Positions 1 to 11,375 of a stretch of DNA of 64,000 nt are shown here, piece after piece; the stretch's first letter is position 1, and the number at the start of each line of letters is the position of its first letter. This DNA is from Closterium sp. NIES-65. Lineage: Eukaryota; Streptophyta; Zygnematophyceae; Desmidiales; Closteriaceae. The stretch spans positions 260,501 through 324,500 of the forward strand of contig CANXME010002133.1 of assembly GCA_948144175.1 (NCBI GenBank), written 5' to 3'. The notes under the pieces are model-generated. The model was given only the letters and a program-made list of their open reading frames with translations. It searched no databases and had not been told where the DNA came from. Both the position numbers and the translations under genes were made by a program.

Positions 1-822
1 CCAGTCGCCAAAAACATTCCACCTTGCGCGTGCCCCTTCCCTGCGAAGGAAGTGGGGAGCATGCTTCTTGCGACCCGCGCGACGCCAAGCGGCGCCGCCA
101 CAGCAGGTAGCGCCACCCCCTCCCCCCACCTTCCCCCCCCCCCCACCCCCCCTTGCTTGGCTTGTGGCACACCCGCAACTGAACGCGCAATTGCTGCCCC
201 TCTTGGCTCCGCGCACGCGGAAGAGCCCCTAAAATCCTGCCCAGATTGACCCACCCAGCCAATCCCACCCCAGCCTCAACCGATTTCACCCCCCCTCATT
301 CCCCGTCTCCGCGCACCGTCCCCCTTCTCCTTCATGTTTAATCTAGATGCTTCTGCGGCATCGCTCGCAAGTTTGCGCTGCCAGTCGTTATTTTTCAAAT
401 TGCAACGCAGTTCTCCCATCCCATATTTCTGCCACATAACTCTGTTTTGGCTTGTTTCTGCAACAAACCTAGCTTGGCTCCTATTCACTCGTTTCTTGAA
501 TTCGCAGCTTTCCTGCATTCCGCAAAAGCTACCCTCAGCGAAAATCCAGCTGGAGAACTCGCTACACACGCATCCTACCGCGTTCCCCTTTCTTGTTGAA
601 TTCTTGTGGCCGGCTTAATCCCCGTCTTTTTGTTTTTTAGCACCACATCCCATTTCGTCAGCGCAGCATCTACTCGACATCGTATCACCTAGATCTTGCC
701 GCTTTCTTCAAGTTGCCTTCTCGCCGCCTAGTCCTTTCGCCCGTCTTTCTCCGCTAATCAACGTAGTGTCCTATCTCGTCCCTCCGCCAATCAGCATAGC
801 TCCTTATTTGGCCGGCTCCGCC
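1..822. other. 5' flank of the ClpF-like gene
   Basis: No gene recognised. The stretch has C-rich tracts near 116-155 and a pyrimidine-rich part up to the first good start codon at 823. It probably holds the promoter and 5' UTR of the ClpF-like gene, but no TATA box or other element can be assigned with confidence. Short open frames here have no recognisable composition. Confidence 0.5.
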
Positions 823-3800
823 ATGTCTGCCGGCGGCGGCGGCGGTGACGGCGGAGGAGTGGAGGTTCTTTCTAGTCCCCATTTCACCAATCACTTGCGC
901 CTTCCTCGCGTGCGCTGCCCGCGCGGAGGCCTCTCCCGCGGAACCGTCGGCAGCAGCCCGCGGATGGGGCGCAGTCGCTCCTCCCCACGCCTGGCCTCTC
1001 CGCGCACTCCGCGGCGCCGAACGGGGCGCCTCTCCGCGGGCGCTGCGATGGCGTTTTTCAATACGTGTCGCTCCCCCACTAGCCCGACTTTTGCGACGTT
1101 CTTTCAGCTACAGCAGCAACTACAGCAGGAGATACAGCAGGAGTTTCAGCAGCAGCAGCAGCAACAACAACATCCTCAGCAGAGCGCGCCGCGACAAGCT
1201 ATCTGGCGGCCCCTGTCTCCACCCATCGTTGATAAATCGCTAGCGCCCAGCGGCAGTTGCGGCGGCGGCGGCGGCAGCGGCGGGGGAAGCAGTGGCGCTT
1301 CGATAAGCGGCGTGGAGGCGGAGTATAGCGCGATGGTGAATGAGGAGCTGCTGCTGTTCTTCTACCGAATGGACTTAATCGCGCGGCTGGAGGTAGGGCG
1401 CTGACTTAAACACGTGGCTGGAGGTAGGGCGCCGTGTCGGGGCAGGTATGGCGCAGGTTGGGCGCAGGTATGGCTGGGCGCGGGTTGGGCGCAGGTAGGG
1501 CGCAGGTGGGGCGCAGGTAGGGCGCATGTAGGGCGCAGATAGGGCGCTGGTGACGCGCAGGTAGGGATCATCCGGCGAGGATCGGCCGGAATTCTGTTCC
1601 ATTTCCACCTCCCCCTCCTTCCCCAACCCACGTCAACCCCTCCCGCTTACCTTCCCCCTTCACCTTCCGCCAATACCGCCTTCCCCCCATTCCGCACAGA
1701 GAGCGTTGCAAGCGGACCAGTACGAAGCAGCGCAGGAGCTACGGGAGAAAACGGCGGAGATAGACAGAGATACATTTCCTCCCGTTCCCTCCCCTTCAAA
1801 CCTCCCTGCCCCCATCCTCCCTTTTCCCCTCCGCGTTCCCCCAACCCCCCCATTTCCCGCAGAGAGCGCTGCAAACGGACCAGTACGAAGCAGCACAAGA
1901 GCTACGAGAGAAAATCGCGGAGATCGACAGAGAGACGGCGCGGCAACGAGACGCCAAGGCCGCCGTTTCCTTCCCCTCCGCTGTACCTTCCCCCACCCCC
2001 TTCGCCAACCACTCCGCCCCCCCGACCGCCCCCCCGACCGCCCCCCCGACCGCCGCCCTTTCCGCCGCCCCTTCCACTGCCCTTTCCACTGCCCCTTCCG
2101 CCGTGGGAAGCACCAGCAGCAGCCACAGCAGCGGCGTCGGCAGCGGCAGCGGCAGCGGCGACGGCAGCAGCAGTTTCAGCTGCATGCCACCATTGGTGGA
2201 GGATGGTCCTCTCTCCATGCGCACCCTAAAGTGCGTTGACTCTGTTGACTTGACTTTTTTATTCTGCTGACCTGGCTCGACTTGTCTGTGCTCGGGTTGG
2301 TTCTCATCAGCCTGACTGGTCCCAGAGTGCGTTGACTTGATTGACTGGATTGACTTGCGTTGACCTTCGTTGACCTCCCGTCTCCCCTCCCCCCGCCCAG
2401 CCTCCCTGACCTCATTCATTCACTGCCTCATTCGGCCTCCCCGTGTACCATGTCCCCCCGTCCTTCCCCCCCTCCCGCCTTCCCCCTTTTTTCATTCCGC
2501 CTGCCTGCTGCGCAGGGAGGAGCTTCAGCAGGTAGCATACGGGGGAAAAGCAGGGGGAGAGGAAGGGGAAGCGGGGGCGGTGAGGTGTCGCTGTCTCTTT
2601 CAGTTGGGGCAGCGCGTGCAGCACTGCAGACACGGTGAGAGGCAGGCAGCAGGAGGGGTAAGGGCTTGCAGACATGGTTGTGGGGAAGCGGGGGCGGTGA
2701 GGTGTCGCTTCCAGTTGGGGTAGCGCCTGCAGCACTGCAGACACGGTGAGAGAGGGCAGCAGTAGGATGGGAGTATAGAGGGCGGAAGAAAAGGGGAAGG
2801 AGTGTGGAAAAGGGGAAGGAGTGTGGAAAAGGGCCAGCGATTGGGTGGGCGTAGTGGGTGCGGGTCTCTTTCAGTTGGGGGAGCGCGTGCAGCACTGCAG
2901 ACACGGTGAGAGAGGACAGCAGCAGGCGGAAAAGGGGGAGTGGGAGGGAGGGAAGGGGTGTGCGGGAAAACAGGGGCCTTGAAAGTCGCTTTGATTTGGG
3001 GGAGCGCGTGCAGCACCGCAAACACGTTGAGAGGCAGGAGCAGCAGCAGGGGGAGTGGTGGGGGGGAGGAGGACAGGGAAAGCGGGAGGAAGGAGGTGAA
3101 GGGGCAAGGGATGGGTGGGTGTGGGGAAGAAGCAGGGGCGGTGAGGTGCCGCTTTCAGTTGGGACACGTGAGAGTGAGCAGGAAGGCGTGTGGGTGGGGA
3201 GGGGTTGGGGGGGATAGTGAGCTCTTTGTGAAATGGTGCCTCAAAACGCACTTTCAGTTGGGGCAGCGCGTACAGCGTAGCACACGGTGAGATAGAGCAG
3301 GAGAAGGGGAGGGGGTGGGGGGAGTGTGGGGAATGGGAGAGATGGGGGGGGGTGTGGGTGGGGGGAAAGGAAAAGTGGGGAAAGATATAAGTCGAGCAGG
3401 ACAGTAAGGGTCCTGTTACCATTTTGTTGCAGTTCCCCTCCCCCAACCACCCCCCCCCACCTTTTTTTTTTTTTTTTTTTTTTTTTTTGTCAACAACGAC
3501 CTGTTTCCTTTCATATTCTCTCCCTGATGCCATTGTCTAGCCTAGCCCCCTCTTTCTTGCTTCCCCTCCCCCTGTGCTCCCTCCCCTCTGCCAGCTTATA
3601 CAGCTGTGGTGGTGGGTGTGGATTCCTCGTGCTGGTAGTGGCTTTTGAAATCCCTATGGCCTGTTCCCTTTCACCCCCACTTACAGTTGTCCAACCCACT
3701 TTTCTCCCCCCTCCCCATCCCCCTTTCCCATTCCGCCGCCCCCTCCCCCCTCCCAGCCTATACTGCCGTGGTGGTGGGCGTGGATCCCGTGTGTTGCGAG

Positions 3801-5041
3801 TCAGCAGAGTGGATGGCGGCTGCTGACGTGGCAGGCCTTCCCAGAGGACCCTGTCAGCCGTTTTACCAGGTATGCACGCTTGGTGGGTCAAATATCTTCA
3901 ATCTGTTCGGTAATCAGATCGAATGTTTCCAATCAAATTGACCTTCCTGTCAGATTTGAGTCTCCATGGTCACCATTTGTTTTTAGTGTAAGACTTGGTT
4001 TTTCCAGCTACTTCATTGGACATGTGTACCAAATGATTTAAACATGTGTCAGGTGTGGAATTGAATCACCCTAAACTCTGGCCTCCTACCGTTTCTAATG
4101 CACTAAGCAAGTTAACACGATATTATCATGCCTTAGTGCTGCCTTTTAATTCATGAACACCTCACTGGGCGGTCATGATAAATGTAGTTATGGCACCATG
4201 TAATATAAACATTTTCCACCGTGGCCAACGCATTGCAGTCTCTCATCGTCGTAACTTTCTTCGCCCATCCCGTACCACTGCACTGCACCAAGCAGGTTCT
4301 CTTGGACTCTGCTGATGGAGGAAGCTTCCCAGTAGCTTACGGTGAGTGATACCAATATGGGTTGCCATACGCACAGCTGAAAGCAGCATCGCTGAGGTTG
4401 GCGTTAGGTTTTCTCCTTTAGTTTCTTCGAGCGCATGTATCCGTTTCCCCCTTCGTCTCTTCCCCCTCTCTCGCTCCCCCTCTCCAGCTCTTTCTTCTGT
4501 TTCTTTCTTGCTTCTTTATTTCGTTCAATTTTCGATCTTTCTTTCCTTGCAGTGGCCGAGGATCTACTAACCCTTCCCAGCGAGCCGACAACAGTACGTA
4601 TCCTCGGTGCTTGCACCAAAAATACTTCAAGTTGAGAGGTCTCCAGATCTCAGACTCTTGCAAATGTACTGGATCCTGTCTTTACTTTTCTTCACATGCC
4701 CCATCCCCCATTCCTAGGTCTAGCTCCAATCCATTTGCCCATCATTTCTCCTTACGCATATCTCTCCATTGGTTTATCTCCACTCTTATGTTTTTCCTCC
4801 CCATCCTCCTCCCGTCCCACAGACGAGATTCTCCCATCCATACCTCTACCTTCTTTTCCACGGCACGGACTCGCAAGGCAACTTCCTTCCGTGCCACCAG
4901 CTTCGGCAAAAGTACGGGGCGAGGTCTGGAAACTGGCTAGGGGAGAGTTTTCCTGAGCAGGCGCTCAATGGTGGTGCCTCTTTGGGGATGCCATTTATGG
5001 AGGGTGATTTACCCGAATGTGACGAGGAGGATGGGGGCTGA
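823..5041 (+). CDS. CLPF: ClpF-like chloroplast Clp-protease adaptor (UVR + YccV-like domains), spliced
   Basis: Proposed exons: 823-1392, 1863-2230, 2516-2531, 2604-2634, 3757-3869, 4296-4341, 4553-4593, 4823-5041. They total 1404 nt, exactly 468 codons (467 aa plus TGA), and every junction is GT-AG in phase. Residues 1 to about 100 are Ser/Arg-rich and fit a plastid transit peptide. A poly-Gln tract follows, then a UVR motif around residues 178-213 (RALQTDQYEAAQELREKI), a Pro/Ser-rich linker, and a YccV/HspQ-like hemimethylated-DNA-binding-type domain from about 319 to 430 (GQRVQH, VVVGVDPVCCES, QPFYQVLLD, YVAEDLL, HPYLYLLFHG). UVR plus YccV is the architecture of Arabidopsis ClpF, which is known to work with ClpS1 in delivering substrates to the stromal Clp protease. 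The start at 823 has a GCCATG context; an in-frame GTG lies upstream. Exon 4 has a second phase-compatible copy at 2875. The 16-nt exon 3 is the least certain. Function is by homology. Confidence 0.82.
1393..1570 (+). repeat. GTAGGGCGCA-type minisatellite in ClpF intron 1
   Basis: Directly after the exon 1 donor (GAG/GTAGGG) the intron repeats an approximately 10-11 bp unit, GGTAGGGCGCA with variants such as GGTATGGCGCA and GGTTGGGCGCA. The sequence CTGGAGGTAGGGCGC of the true junction recurs at about 1417-1431, so the array seems to have grown from the exon-intron boundary itself. Confidence 0.75.
1700..1770 (+). repeat. Upstream duplicate of the UVR exon start (ClpF exon 2)
   Basis: These 71 nt repeat the start of the functional exon at 1863 with few changes, again after a CAG acceptor. 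They encode RALQADQYEAAQELREKT, then run into T/C-rich sequence without a clear donor. This is a tandem copy of an intron-end plus exon-start segment left on the intron side. Confidence 0.75.
2604..3293 (+). repeat. Six tandem copies of ClpF exon 4 (first segment of the YccV-like domain)
   Basis: Copies of the 31-nt exon (TTGGGGCAGCGCGTGCAG...) start at 2604, 2715, 2875, about 2996, 3159 and 3258. Copies at 2604 and 2875 keep acceptor, frame and GTGAGA donor. The 2715 copy has a TAG. The 2996 copy has lost the acceptor AG and the donor GT. The 3159 copy has an internal deletion. The 3258 copy is 29 nt, so out of phase. Because 31 nt is not a multiple of three, only one copy can be included without a frameshift. 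Confidence 0.8.
3595..3626 (+). repeat. Partial upstream copy of ClpF exon 5
   Basis: A CAG acceptor followed by a close copy of the first 32 nt of the exon at 3757 (CTTATACAGCTGTGGTGG). It lacks the rest of the exon. It is another acceptor-side duplicate lying upstream of its functional exon. Confidence 0.7.
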
Positions 5042-7637
5042 GGAAAACTGGTCTCCCAGCTCAAGTTGACCAGGTGGGGAGGCGTGGGGGGAGGGTTCAC
5101 AATCGAAGCAGTGCAAGGCAATGGGCGAGTTGGCTGGGAGGGCGGTGAAGGAGGAGTGCGTCAGCGGCGTGCTTAAAAAAGGGCTGGCAAGTTGCAACCA
5201 GTGGTTAAGAAATACTGCATGGGGTCCTCTGATTGAGTTGCAGCAATGGATTCTCGAGTTGTTTGGAACGGGTGGTGTGAATACAAAGCAATGTCAACAA
5301 GGGGAAGGAACGCTCTGGTGGTTACGCTGCGCCTGCTGCTTCTGCCGTTGCCGCTGACACTGCGGCTGCACTAATAAATGGCGGATGGTTATACTGACTG
5401 GTGTACAAGGGGTTGTTTGCTACTACAACTTCAGTTGTAGCACGGTGACACGTGACAGAAGCAGCAATGGTGGAATGCTGATATGGTTGGAATATGTTCT
5501 GTTGTGTTGTATCGATTCCAGGCTTTTTGTTTGTACGTTCTTTGTGCTGTGTCTTTCCTTTGAAGTGCTGTTTTCTTCATTCTCTGTTCAAGCCATTTAC
5601 GTATCCAAGCACACATAACATGTAGCACACATGACATCGTGGCAGTAACCAGCATAATATTGATGTTAGAGGCTCCAAAATAGAAGTATCGTCCGTTAAA
5701 CAGTAGGTACATGAAATTCAGTCACACGGAACATGGCACCTGTACAAAGACATCGATTCAGTCACTCACACAAACTCAATGAATCCCCAAGAAACAATGG
5801 GGAGGCCCAATGGGGAGCTCCCTGGCTAACTAGCCAGATAGGAAACAAGGCATTGGAAGCGATAAGACGAAGGCGTTGAGAAAGGCATTGCACGGATTAC
5901 CTCAAGCCCAAACAAATTGAACCGTTAGATAAAATTTACGCCGACCACCAAGGGTCGCTATGAGGGTCGGTGGACCCTTTCTCCTGCTGAAACGCCGTTC
6001 CTCCGAGGCCTGAAGAGATCGCAACGCGGTCTTCGTTTTGCAGCTCGAAGGAGCCTCGCCTAGAAGTTGTCTGGTTGGCGTTAGAAACCACCTCTTGTCT
6101 CAGGCCTTCGCCTCGCCTTCTGGAAATTCCTGGATGCTGGCTGATTTGAGACGTTGAGACGGTTCCAGGCGTGACGCCTGGAGTTAACTGGAAAGAGCCC
6201 GGTCTCTTGTTGTCCATATGGACACAGAGCATCATGACATCTTGAGTCTCAGCCATTGCTGAAGAGATACGTCGGCGACCTTGTAACTTATCGGTACGGA
6301 GGCAAGCTCACTCTACAATGTACAAATGGAAAATGTACAGGATGACGTAAAACACGGGCTATAGGACCAGGGTTCGATCGGACAACACGTTTATCGGAAG
6401 TGTCCTTCTCCGCATATGATCCAACATAAAAACAGCTGCAAAACCCAAGCAGCGTCTAGTACTCTGGTTCGAGACAACCCTACTCTGCTGCGAAGAGACC
6501 CTCCTCCTCATACACTGGAACGAACAACACCTGCGAAAAAAGGTCAAGCGAGGTAAATTTTTGAAAGTTATGGTGCTCACAAGCAAGTCTATGACAGTCA
6601 GTTATCATTCAGTCACAAGATTCAGGAGTCCAGCAAGAAAACAGCTGTGTCAGTATACAAACCCCCTTGCGGACTCTCCGTCAACCGAAAGAACAGACAT
6701 AGCAACCATCGAGAGTAGGATTGCCTGGTTGATTAGGGATGAGTTGAGGTTGAGTAATGTGGAATAATTTCGAGTACGGTAAAGTGTGGTTGAGCCTCAG
6801 CTATTGGAAGATTCCCTGTGAGTTGCGGTGACGGGAAACCGCCTATATCCAATCAATGATGAGCTCTCTCAGGTCGGCCATCGATGATGGAGACTGGACG
6901 GACGGGAGATGTGTGTGGTCGCATGTCGTAAAGCGTCGTTTCGGTAGGGAGGGAGAGTGTGAGTGCTCGCGAAAGTGTCGTGTGGTTGAAGGTTGGTGCG
7001 GTCACATGTCGCAAAAGCTTCAATAGGCTGTGCGAAAGTTGCTGTTTCCAAGCATCTCACCGGTTGGGCTTCAACGATTGCGGTTGTGGGTTGGAGTCGC
7101 GGGGGGGAAAAACGGGAAGATGCGCAACATGAACGGCATGGCAGGGTGCTCCGAACCGAACCTGCCATGTGGCTCAATCATAGTGGTCAAGACACAGCTG
7201 CATGTCAGAAAGCACGGAATGCAGACTCACCGATGAGACATGCCCTGTCATGAGATGACCTTTCCACGTAAATCCGGTGTGAGGGTCCCCAAATCGCGCG
7301 CGGTCGACAACAAGTACAGCGCAAGCTATCAGAGAAAGAGACCCGATACAAGTTTCGTGCTCTACCGAAAGTTGTCCGCACGTACAACACGAGCTCCAGC
7401 GTCCAGCTTTCAATCTAACTCGATGCAATAGATTAGGCTGGTTTATACATAAGCTACATCTCATTTGCATACGGGAGCACAGTGGCGACTAATATGAACC
7501 TCAATATTAAATAGAGCCACACGCAGAACCAGGACGCTGCTCTGCCATGCTCTTTAGACCTGATCATGCGAGCCTGCTGGTGAACTCCTCAATTTATTTT
7601 GTCTCTCCTGTCCTGAACCGCGTGCTTCCCAGCCATC
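5042..7637. other. Intergenic region between ClpF-like and F-box/WD40 genes
   Basis: The 3' end of the ClpF-like gene runs to about 5.4 kb; AATAAA lies near 5372. The remainder, with mixed composition and lower GC than the flanking genes, contains only short open frames on both strands and no domain, tRNA or transposon signature I recognise. The last few hundred bases should hold the promoter and leader of the F-box/WD40 gene. Confidence 0.5.
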
Positions 7638-10499
7638 ATGCTCTTACACGCGTCATCGCGGCTTGCCACGTCATCGGGAGCGAGCCCATCGTCACGCGAG
7701 GCCGAATTGCCAGATTCGCGGCATCACAACTATCACAGCCATCCACCTGGCGCCGCTGACGCGGCCTGGTTCGACGATCCGCACGATCTCAATCCCGCTT
7801 CAGATGAAGCCGAGCCGGCTTTAGGCGATCCTGGTCCGTCCGCGCTTGCTCGGAACCTAGCCTCGCAGGAGGGGATTAAGGAGCGGGTTGAGCCGGAAAC
7901 AAGACCGGTTGCTATAGAGGAGAGCGGTGGTGGCATGGAACGGCCGAGCCACTCAGAAAGCCTGGAAATTCGGCGAGGCGTCGAGGCGACTCGTAGCCTG
8001 GAGACTCTGGGCCAATCAGTGGGGAGTTCCGGTGGTGAACCACATTATTCTGGTCCAAGCATGAGTTTTCTGGATTTACCCCATCCGTTGATCCTGGAGG
8101 TGCTCCGGCATTTGGACGTTCACGATCTGGCGTCGCTGTCCTGCTGCTGCCGCCTGCTGCATCGCCTGGCAGGAGAATCGTGCGTTTGGATGCGGTTCTA
8201 CTGCGAGCGATGGGCACCGCCTGTGATTGGTCTAGGTGGTGGTAGAGTGGAGGGAGGAAGAGAGGGAGGAGGGCAAGACGGATCGGTGGGAGGCGGTGGA
8301 AGGAAAAATGGAGGAGCCGTAAGAGGAAGGGGAGGCGGAGGAGGAAGAGGAGGAGGAGTGAAAGAGGAAGAGCGTAGACGAGGACTGAGCAGCCGAAGCG
8401 AGACGAGGGAATCGAGCAATAGAGGGGAGGGTAGCAGTTACGCGTCAACATCAGGCGCGTTACCTGCTGTCAGCGCCCATAGGCATGGAAGAGTAGGAGC
8501 AGTGGGAGCGGAGGAGAGCGAGGGAAGGGAATCAAGGGAGATTGGTGTCAGTCATGGTGGTGGTAACGGTGGTGACACTGGTGACAGTGGTACCGATGGT
8601 GGTAGTATGGGTACAAGTGGGGTGAATTGGAGGGAGATGTACTTGCAGCGGCAGAGACGCTCAATGGCGTACCTAGGAAGGTTCCAGAGCGATTTCCTCG
8701 CCGGTCACACTTCAGGCGTGCGTGCTGTGAGGATGCTTACTCGTCCGCCCTTCCGCTTCTCCCCCTCACACGCTCCCTCACAATCTTCCTCGCACCCCTG
8801 TCCCCGTTCTCTGCTCGAACCGCCTCTGAACCCACCCCTCTCGCTGGCCATTACCGCTGGTTATGACTCGACCATTCGAATCTGGTCACTGGATGATTGG
8901 AGCACTACCAGTTACCACCCCAGTACCACTCCCACCTCATCCGACCGTAACAGTTACAACTCTGGTAGTTTCAACAACCTCAGCAGCAGTTACAGTTATG
9001 GGTACAGTTACAGCGGCGGAATCCCCATCGCCACGTCACCGCCACTTGGCGAGACGGTACGGTCCGTGGCGGCAGGGCTGGACTTTCTGGCAGTGGGCGG
9101 CACGGACGCGGTGATCCGGGTGTGGCGGGCGGCAAACGATTGTCCGTATCTGTTTGACGTCTCCGGCATGTGGACCCATACCCAAGCCGCTAAGGCCCTT
9201 GCCGCCCAACTTGCTGACTCTGTCAGAAACGGACCGCTTGGCTCAGAAGAAGCTCTGTCGTCATCTCCCTTGCTTCCGTCTCCTCCTCCGCCTCTTACTG
9301 CTGCTGCTCCTCCATCTCACCTGCCCTCGGTTCCCATCCTGCTGCACGGTCACATGGGTCCCATCACCTGTCTGGCTCTGGAGGGGTACCATGCTCCAGG
9401 GTCAAACAGGTGGCAAATTCCCCGCTCCTCCTCCTCTTCCCCATTCCCATCATTCTCTGCCGATTCCGCTTCGTCCTCCTCGCCTGTCTCGTCCCGCCGT
9501 CTCCTCTTCTCGGGGTCGTGGGATTCGACCATTCGTTGCTGGGACCTCTCATCTTCCCTCTCTTCGTCATCCTCCTCCTCCTCTTCTTCCTCTTCCTTTC
9601 TAACCATCTCTTCTTTTCGCCATGCTGACTGGGTATACTCGCTCCAACCCCGCTTCTCCCCCTCACTCTCCTCCCCTCCCCGCCTCTTCTCCACTGCTGG
9701 TGCTGACGTGTACTGCTGGGACGTGGAGACTGGAGCGCTCCTGAAGCGACACGTGGCAGCGCACACCGGGAAGGCGCTTGCCGTGCAAGCGAGCCTGTGT
9801 GGCCGTTTTGTCTTTTCTGGAGGGGAGGATGGGGTGGTGAGGATGTTTGATCAGAGAGTAGGAGGAAGAGGAGGAAAAGCAGGTAGAGCAGGGAGAGGAG
9901 GGGAGGGAGGAGAGGGAGGTGTATGGGACACAGTGGCAGAGTGGCATGCACACAGCAATGACGTGAATTGTCTTGCCTTTGAAGACCCATGGCTTGTTTC
10001 GGCTTCTACTGACGGCTCCTGTGCTCTTATGGACGTCAGAGCAGCTGCTGCAGTTGCAGGTCGCTGTAAAGCCAGCGGATGGGCTTGTAAAGGGGATCGG
10101 CTGGGGAGAAACGGGATCGGTGGGGACAAAAGGAGAGGAGGGGGGATGGCGGGATTTGAGGGGTGGTGGAAAAGAGGGGGTGGAGGGGGAGGTGATAGTA
10201 AGTGGGGCGCAGGGAATGGTATTAGTAAGTGGGGGTCAGCATGGGCTGTTGGGGCGAATGGGGAAATCGGCGAGATTGTGGAAGGGGCTGTTGCGAGGAG
10301 ATTAGGGGGGTTGAATTCATCGGTAATGTGCGTGGATATAAAGGATGAGAGGGTGGTGTGTGGTGCTGCCAATGCTGATGTTCGGGTGTTTGATTTTAGG
10401 CATGGGTTGGTGGAAGGTGGGGAGGGGAAGAGACAAGGGAGGGGGAGGAGGGGGAAGGGGAAGGAGAAGGAAGTGAAGGATGGATGGGAGAGGTCTTGA
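7638..10499 (+). CDS. F-box and WD40-repeat protein, intronless
   Basis: A single uninterrupted frame of 953 aa. An F-box lies at about residues 143-190 (FLDLPHPLILEVLRHLDVHD, then a C-rich helix and LHRLAGESCVWMRFY). A glycine/arginine-rich low-complexity insert follows (about 200-300). WD40 repeats run from about 354 onward: LAGHTSGVRAVRM with DSTIRIWSLDDW, AVIRVWRA, LHGHMGPITCLAL with WDSTIRCWDLSS, ADVYCWDVETG, GEDGVVRMFDQR, HAHSNDVNCLAF with STDGSCALMDVR, and a last blade ending DVRVFDFRHG. Such proteins are usually substrate receptors of SCF ubiquitin ligases: the F-box binds SKP1 and the propeller binds the substrate. No substrate can be inferred. The WD blades are separated by Ser- and Gly-rich spacers, so the protein is much longer than usual. 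Start chosen as the first ATG of the frame. Confidence 0.85.
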   Translation: MLLHASSRLATSSGASPSSREAELPDSRHHNYHSHPPGAADAAWFDDPHDLNPASDEAEPALGDPGPSALARNLASQEGIKERVEPETRPVAIEESGGGMERPSHSESLEIRRGVEATRSLETLGQSVGSSGGEPHYSGPSMSFLDLPHPLILEVLRHLDVHDLASLSCCCRLLHRLAGESCVWMRFYCERWAPPVIGLGGGRVEGGREGGGQDGSVGGGGRKNGGAVRGRGGGGGRGGGVKEEERRRGLSSRSETRESSNRGEGSSYASTSGALPAVSAHRHGRVGAVGAEESEGRESREIGVSHGGGNGGDTGDSGTDGGSMGTSGVNWREMYLQRQRRSMAYLGRFQSDFLAGHTSGVRAVRMLTRPPFRFSPSHAPSQSSSHPCPRSLLEPPLNPPLSLAITAGYDSTIRIWSLDDWSTTSYHPSTTPTSSDRNSYNSGSFNNLSSSYSYGYSYSGGIPIATSPPLGETVRSVAAGLDFLAVGGTDAVIRVWRAANDCPYLFDVSGMWTHTQAAKALAAQLADSVRNGPLGSEEALSSSPLLPSPPPPLTAAAPPSHLPSVPILLHGHMGPITCLALEGYHAPGSNRWQIPRSSSSSPFPSFSADSASSSSPVSSRRLLFSGSWDSTIRCWDLSSSLSSSSSSSSSSSSFLTISSFRHADWVYSLQPRFSPSLSSPPRLFSTAGADVYCWDVETGALLKRHVAAHTGKALAVQASLCGRFVFSGGEDGVVRMFDQRVGGRGGKAGRAGRGGEGGEGGVWDTVAEWHAHSNDVNCLAFEDPWLVSASTDGSCALMDVRAAAAVAGRCKASGWACKGDRLGRNGIGGDKRRGGGMAGFEGWWKRGGGGGGDSKWGAGNGISKWGSAWAVGANGEIGEIVEGAVARRLGGLNSSVMCVDIKDERVVCGAANADVRVFDFRHGLVEGGEGKRQGRGRRGKGKEKEVKDGWERS

Positions 10500-11375
10500 T
10501 GATGTGTTTATGGTATGTTCAGTCTGAATATTTTGAGGTCTCTAGAGAGGGAATCAGTTTGCACATCTACCGCACTAGAGTGGGTTGGCTCTCTTTGAGA
10601 AATGGTGGGATATACACCATGGCTTCGCATCACCCGTAGTTGCACTAGTACACGAACTTCTGTAGATATGTGAATCAAACCGATCAGACCACGGTGTTTT
10701 CCCACGTCAACAGCGCCCAGGATCACGGAGCAGCTTCGATAGCGATTGGTTCTGAGCTCCTCCAACGGCTCCAGCGGACCATTTTAGGCCGAAAAGCAGA
10801 GGACAAATTTCGTGGACAGGTTTTGGAGCATCAATCGTCCTTTCGATGGTTTATGTACGGGGTTCGAGTCGGTTCTGCGGGTCTTAGAATATCTTAACGT
10901 GGGTACAGTATGGCTCTTGATTTGGCCGACAACCAGTTATCAAGGCTCCTGTGATACCTCCTATGCAAGCATAGAAGGGAGAAAAGAATTGAGGAAGCAA
11001 GCAGTCTAGAAGGTCAATATGAGTCTTGGAAAATTAGCCGATACAGTACTTTGTTTCCTCCACCATAAGTGACACTTGGGTTAGCCACCTCAAGCGGCGA
11101 ACCAGCAGAATGAGGTAGATGCGACGTGTGCTATTTGGTTGTTGAGGGCTGCAAGCAGCGGCAGCTTGTGCCGATCGTCGAGAACCATGAGCCGTTGATC
11201 CGAGGATCCGTTGACCAAGAAGGGTATCTGATTACCATGAGCCTGTGAAGAACAAATCGTTCTGATAACCATGTCTGGATTTCGAGGTCCGCAGTTGCCG
11301 CAACAGCGCCTTAAATGAATGACGTATGACCATCTGTAGCGCCTTTTCCGCGTTGCCATCTGCTCGTCTGGAGAC
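10500..11375. other. Intergenic region between F-box/WD40 and ABC transporter genes
   Basis: No recognisable gene or repeat. It should contain the 3' UTR of the F-box/WD40 gene and the promoter and leader of the ABC transporter. Short open frames on both strands have no family signature. Confidence 0.5.

Noticed and set aside
1655-1900. Possibility that both UVR exon copies are used
   Set aside because: The first copy has no clear donor before the pyrimidine-rich stretch, and the whole-codon gene model works only with the second copy.
5936-6256. 106-aa minus-strand open frame with balanced composition
   Set aside because: No domain, no conserved motif, no supporting splice or promoter signal; its length is not unusual for chance in this GC range.
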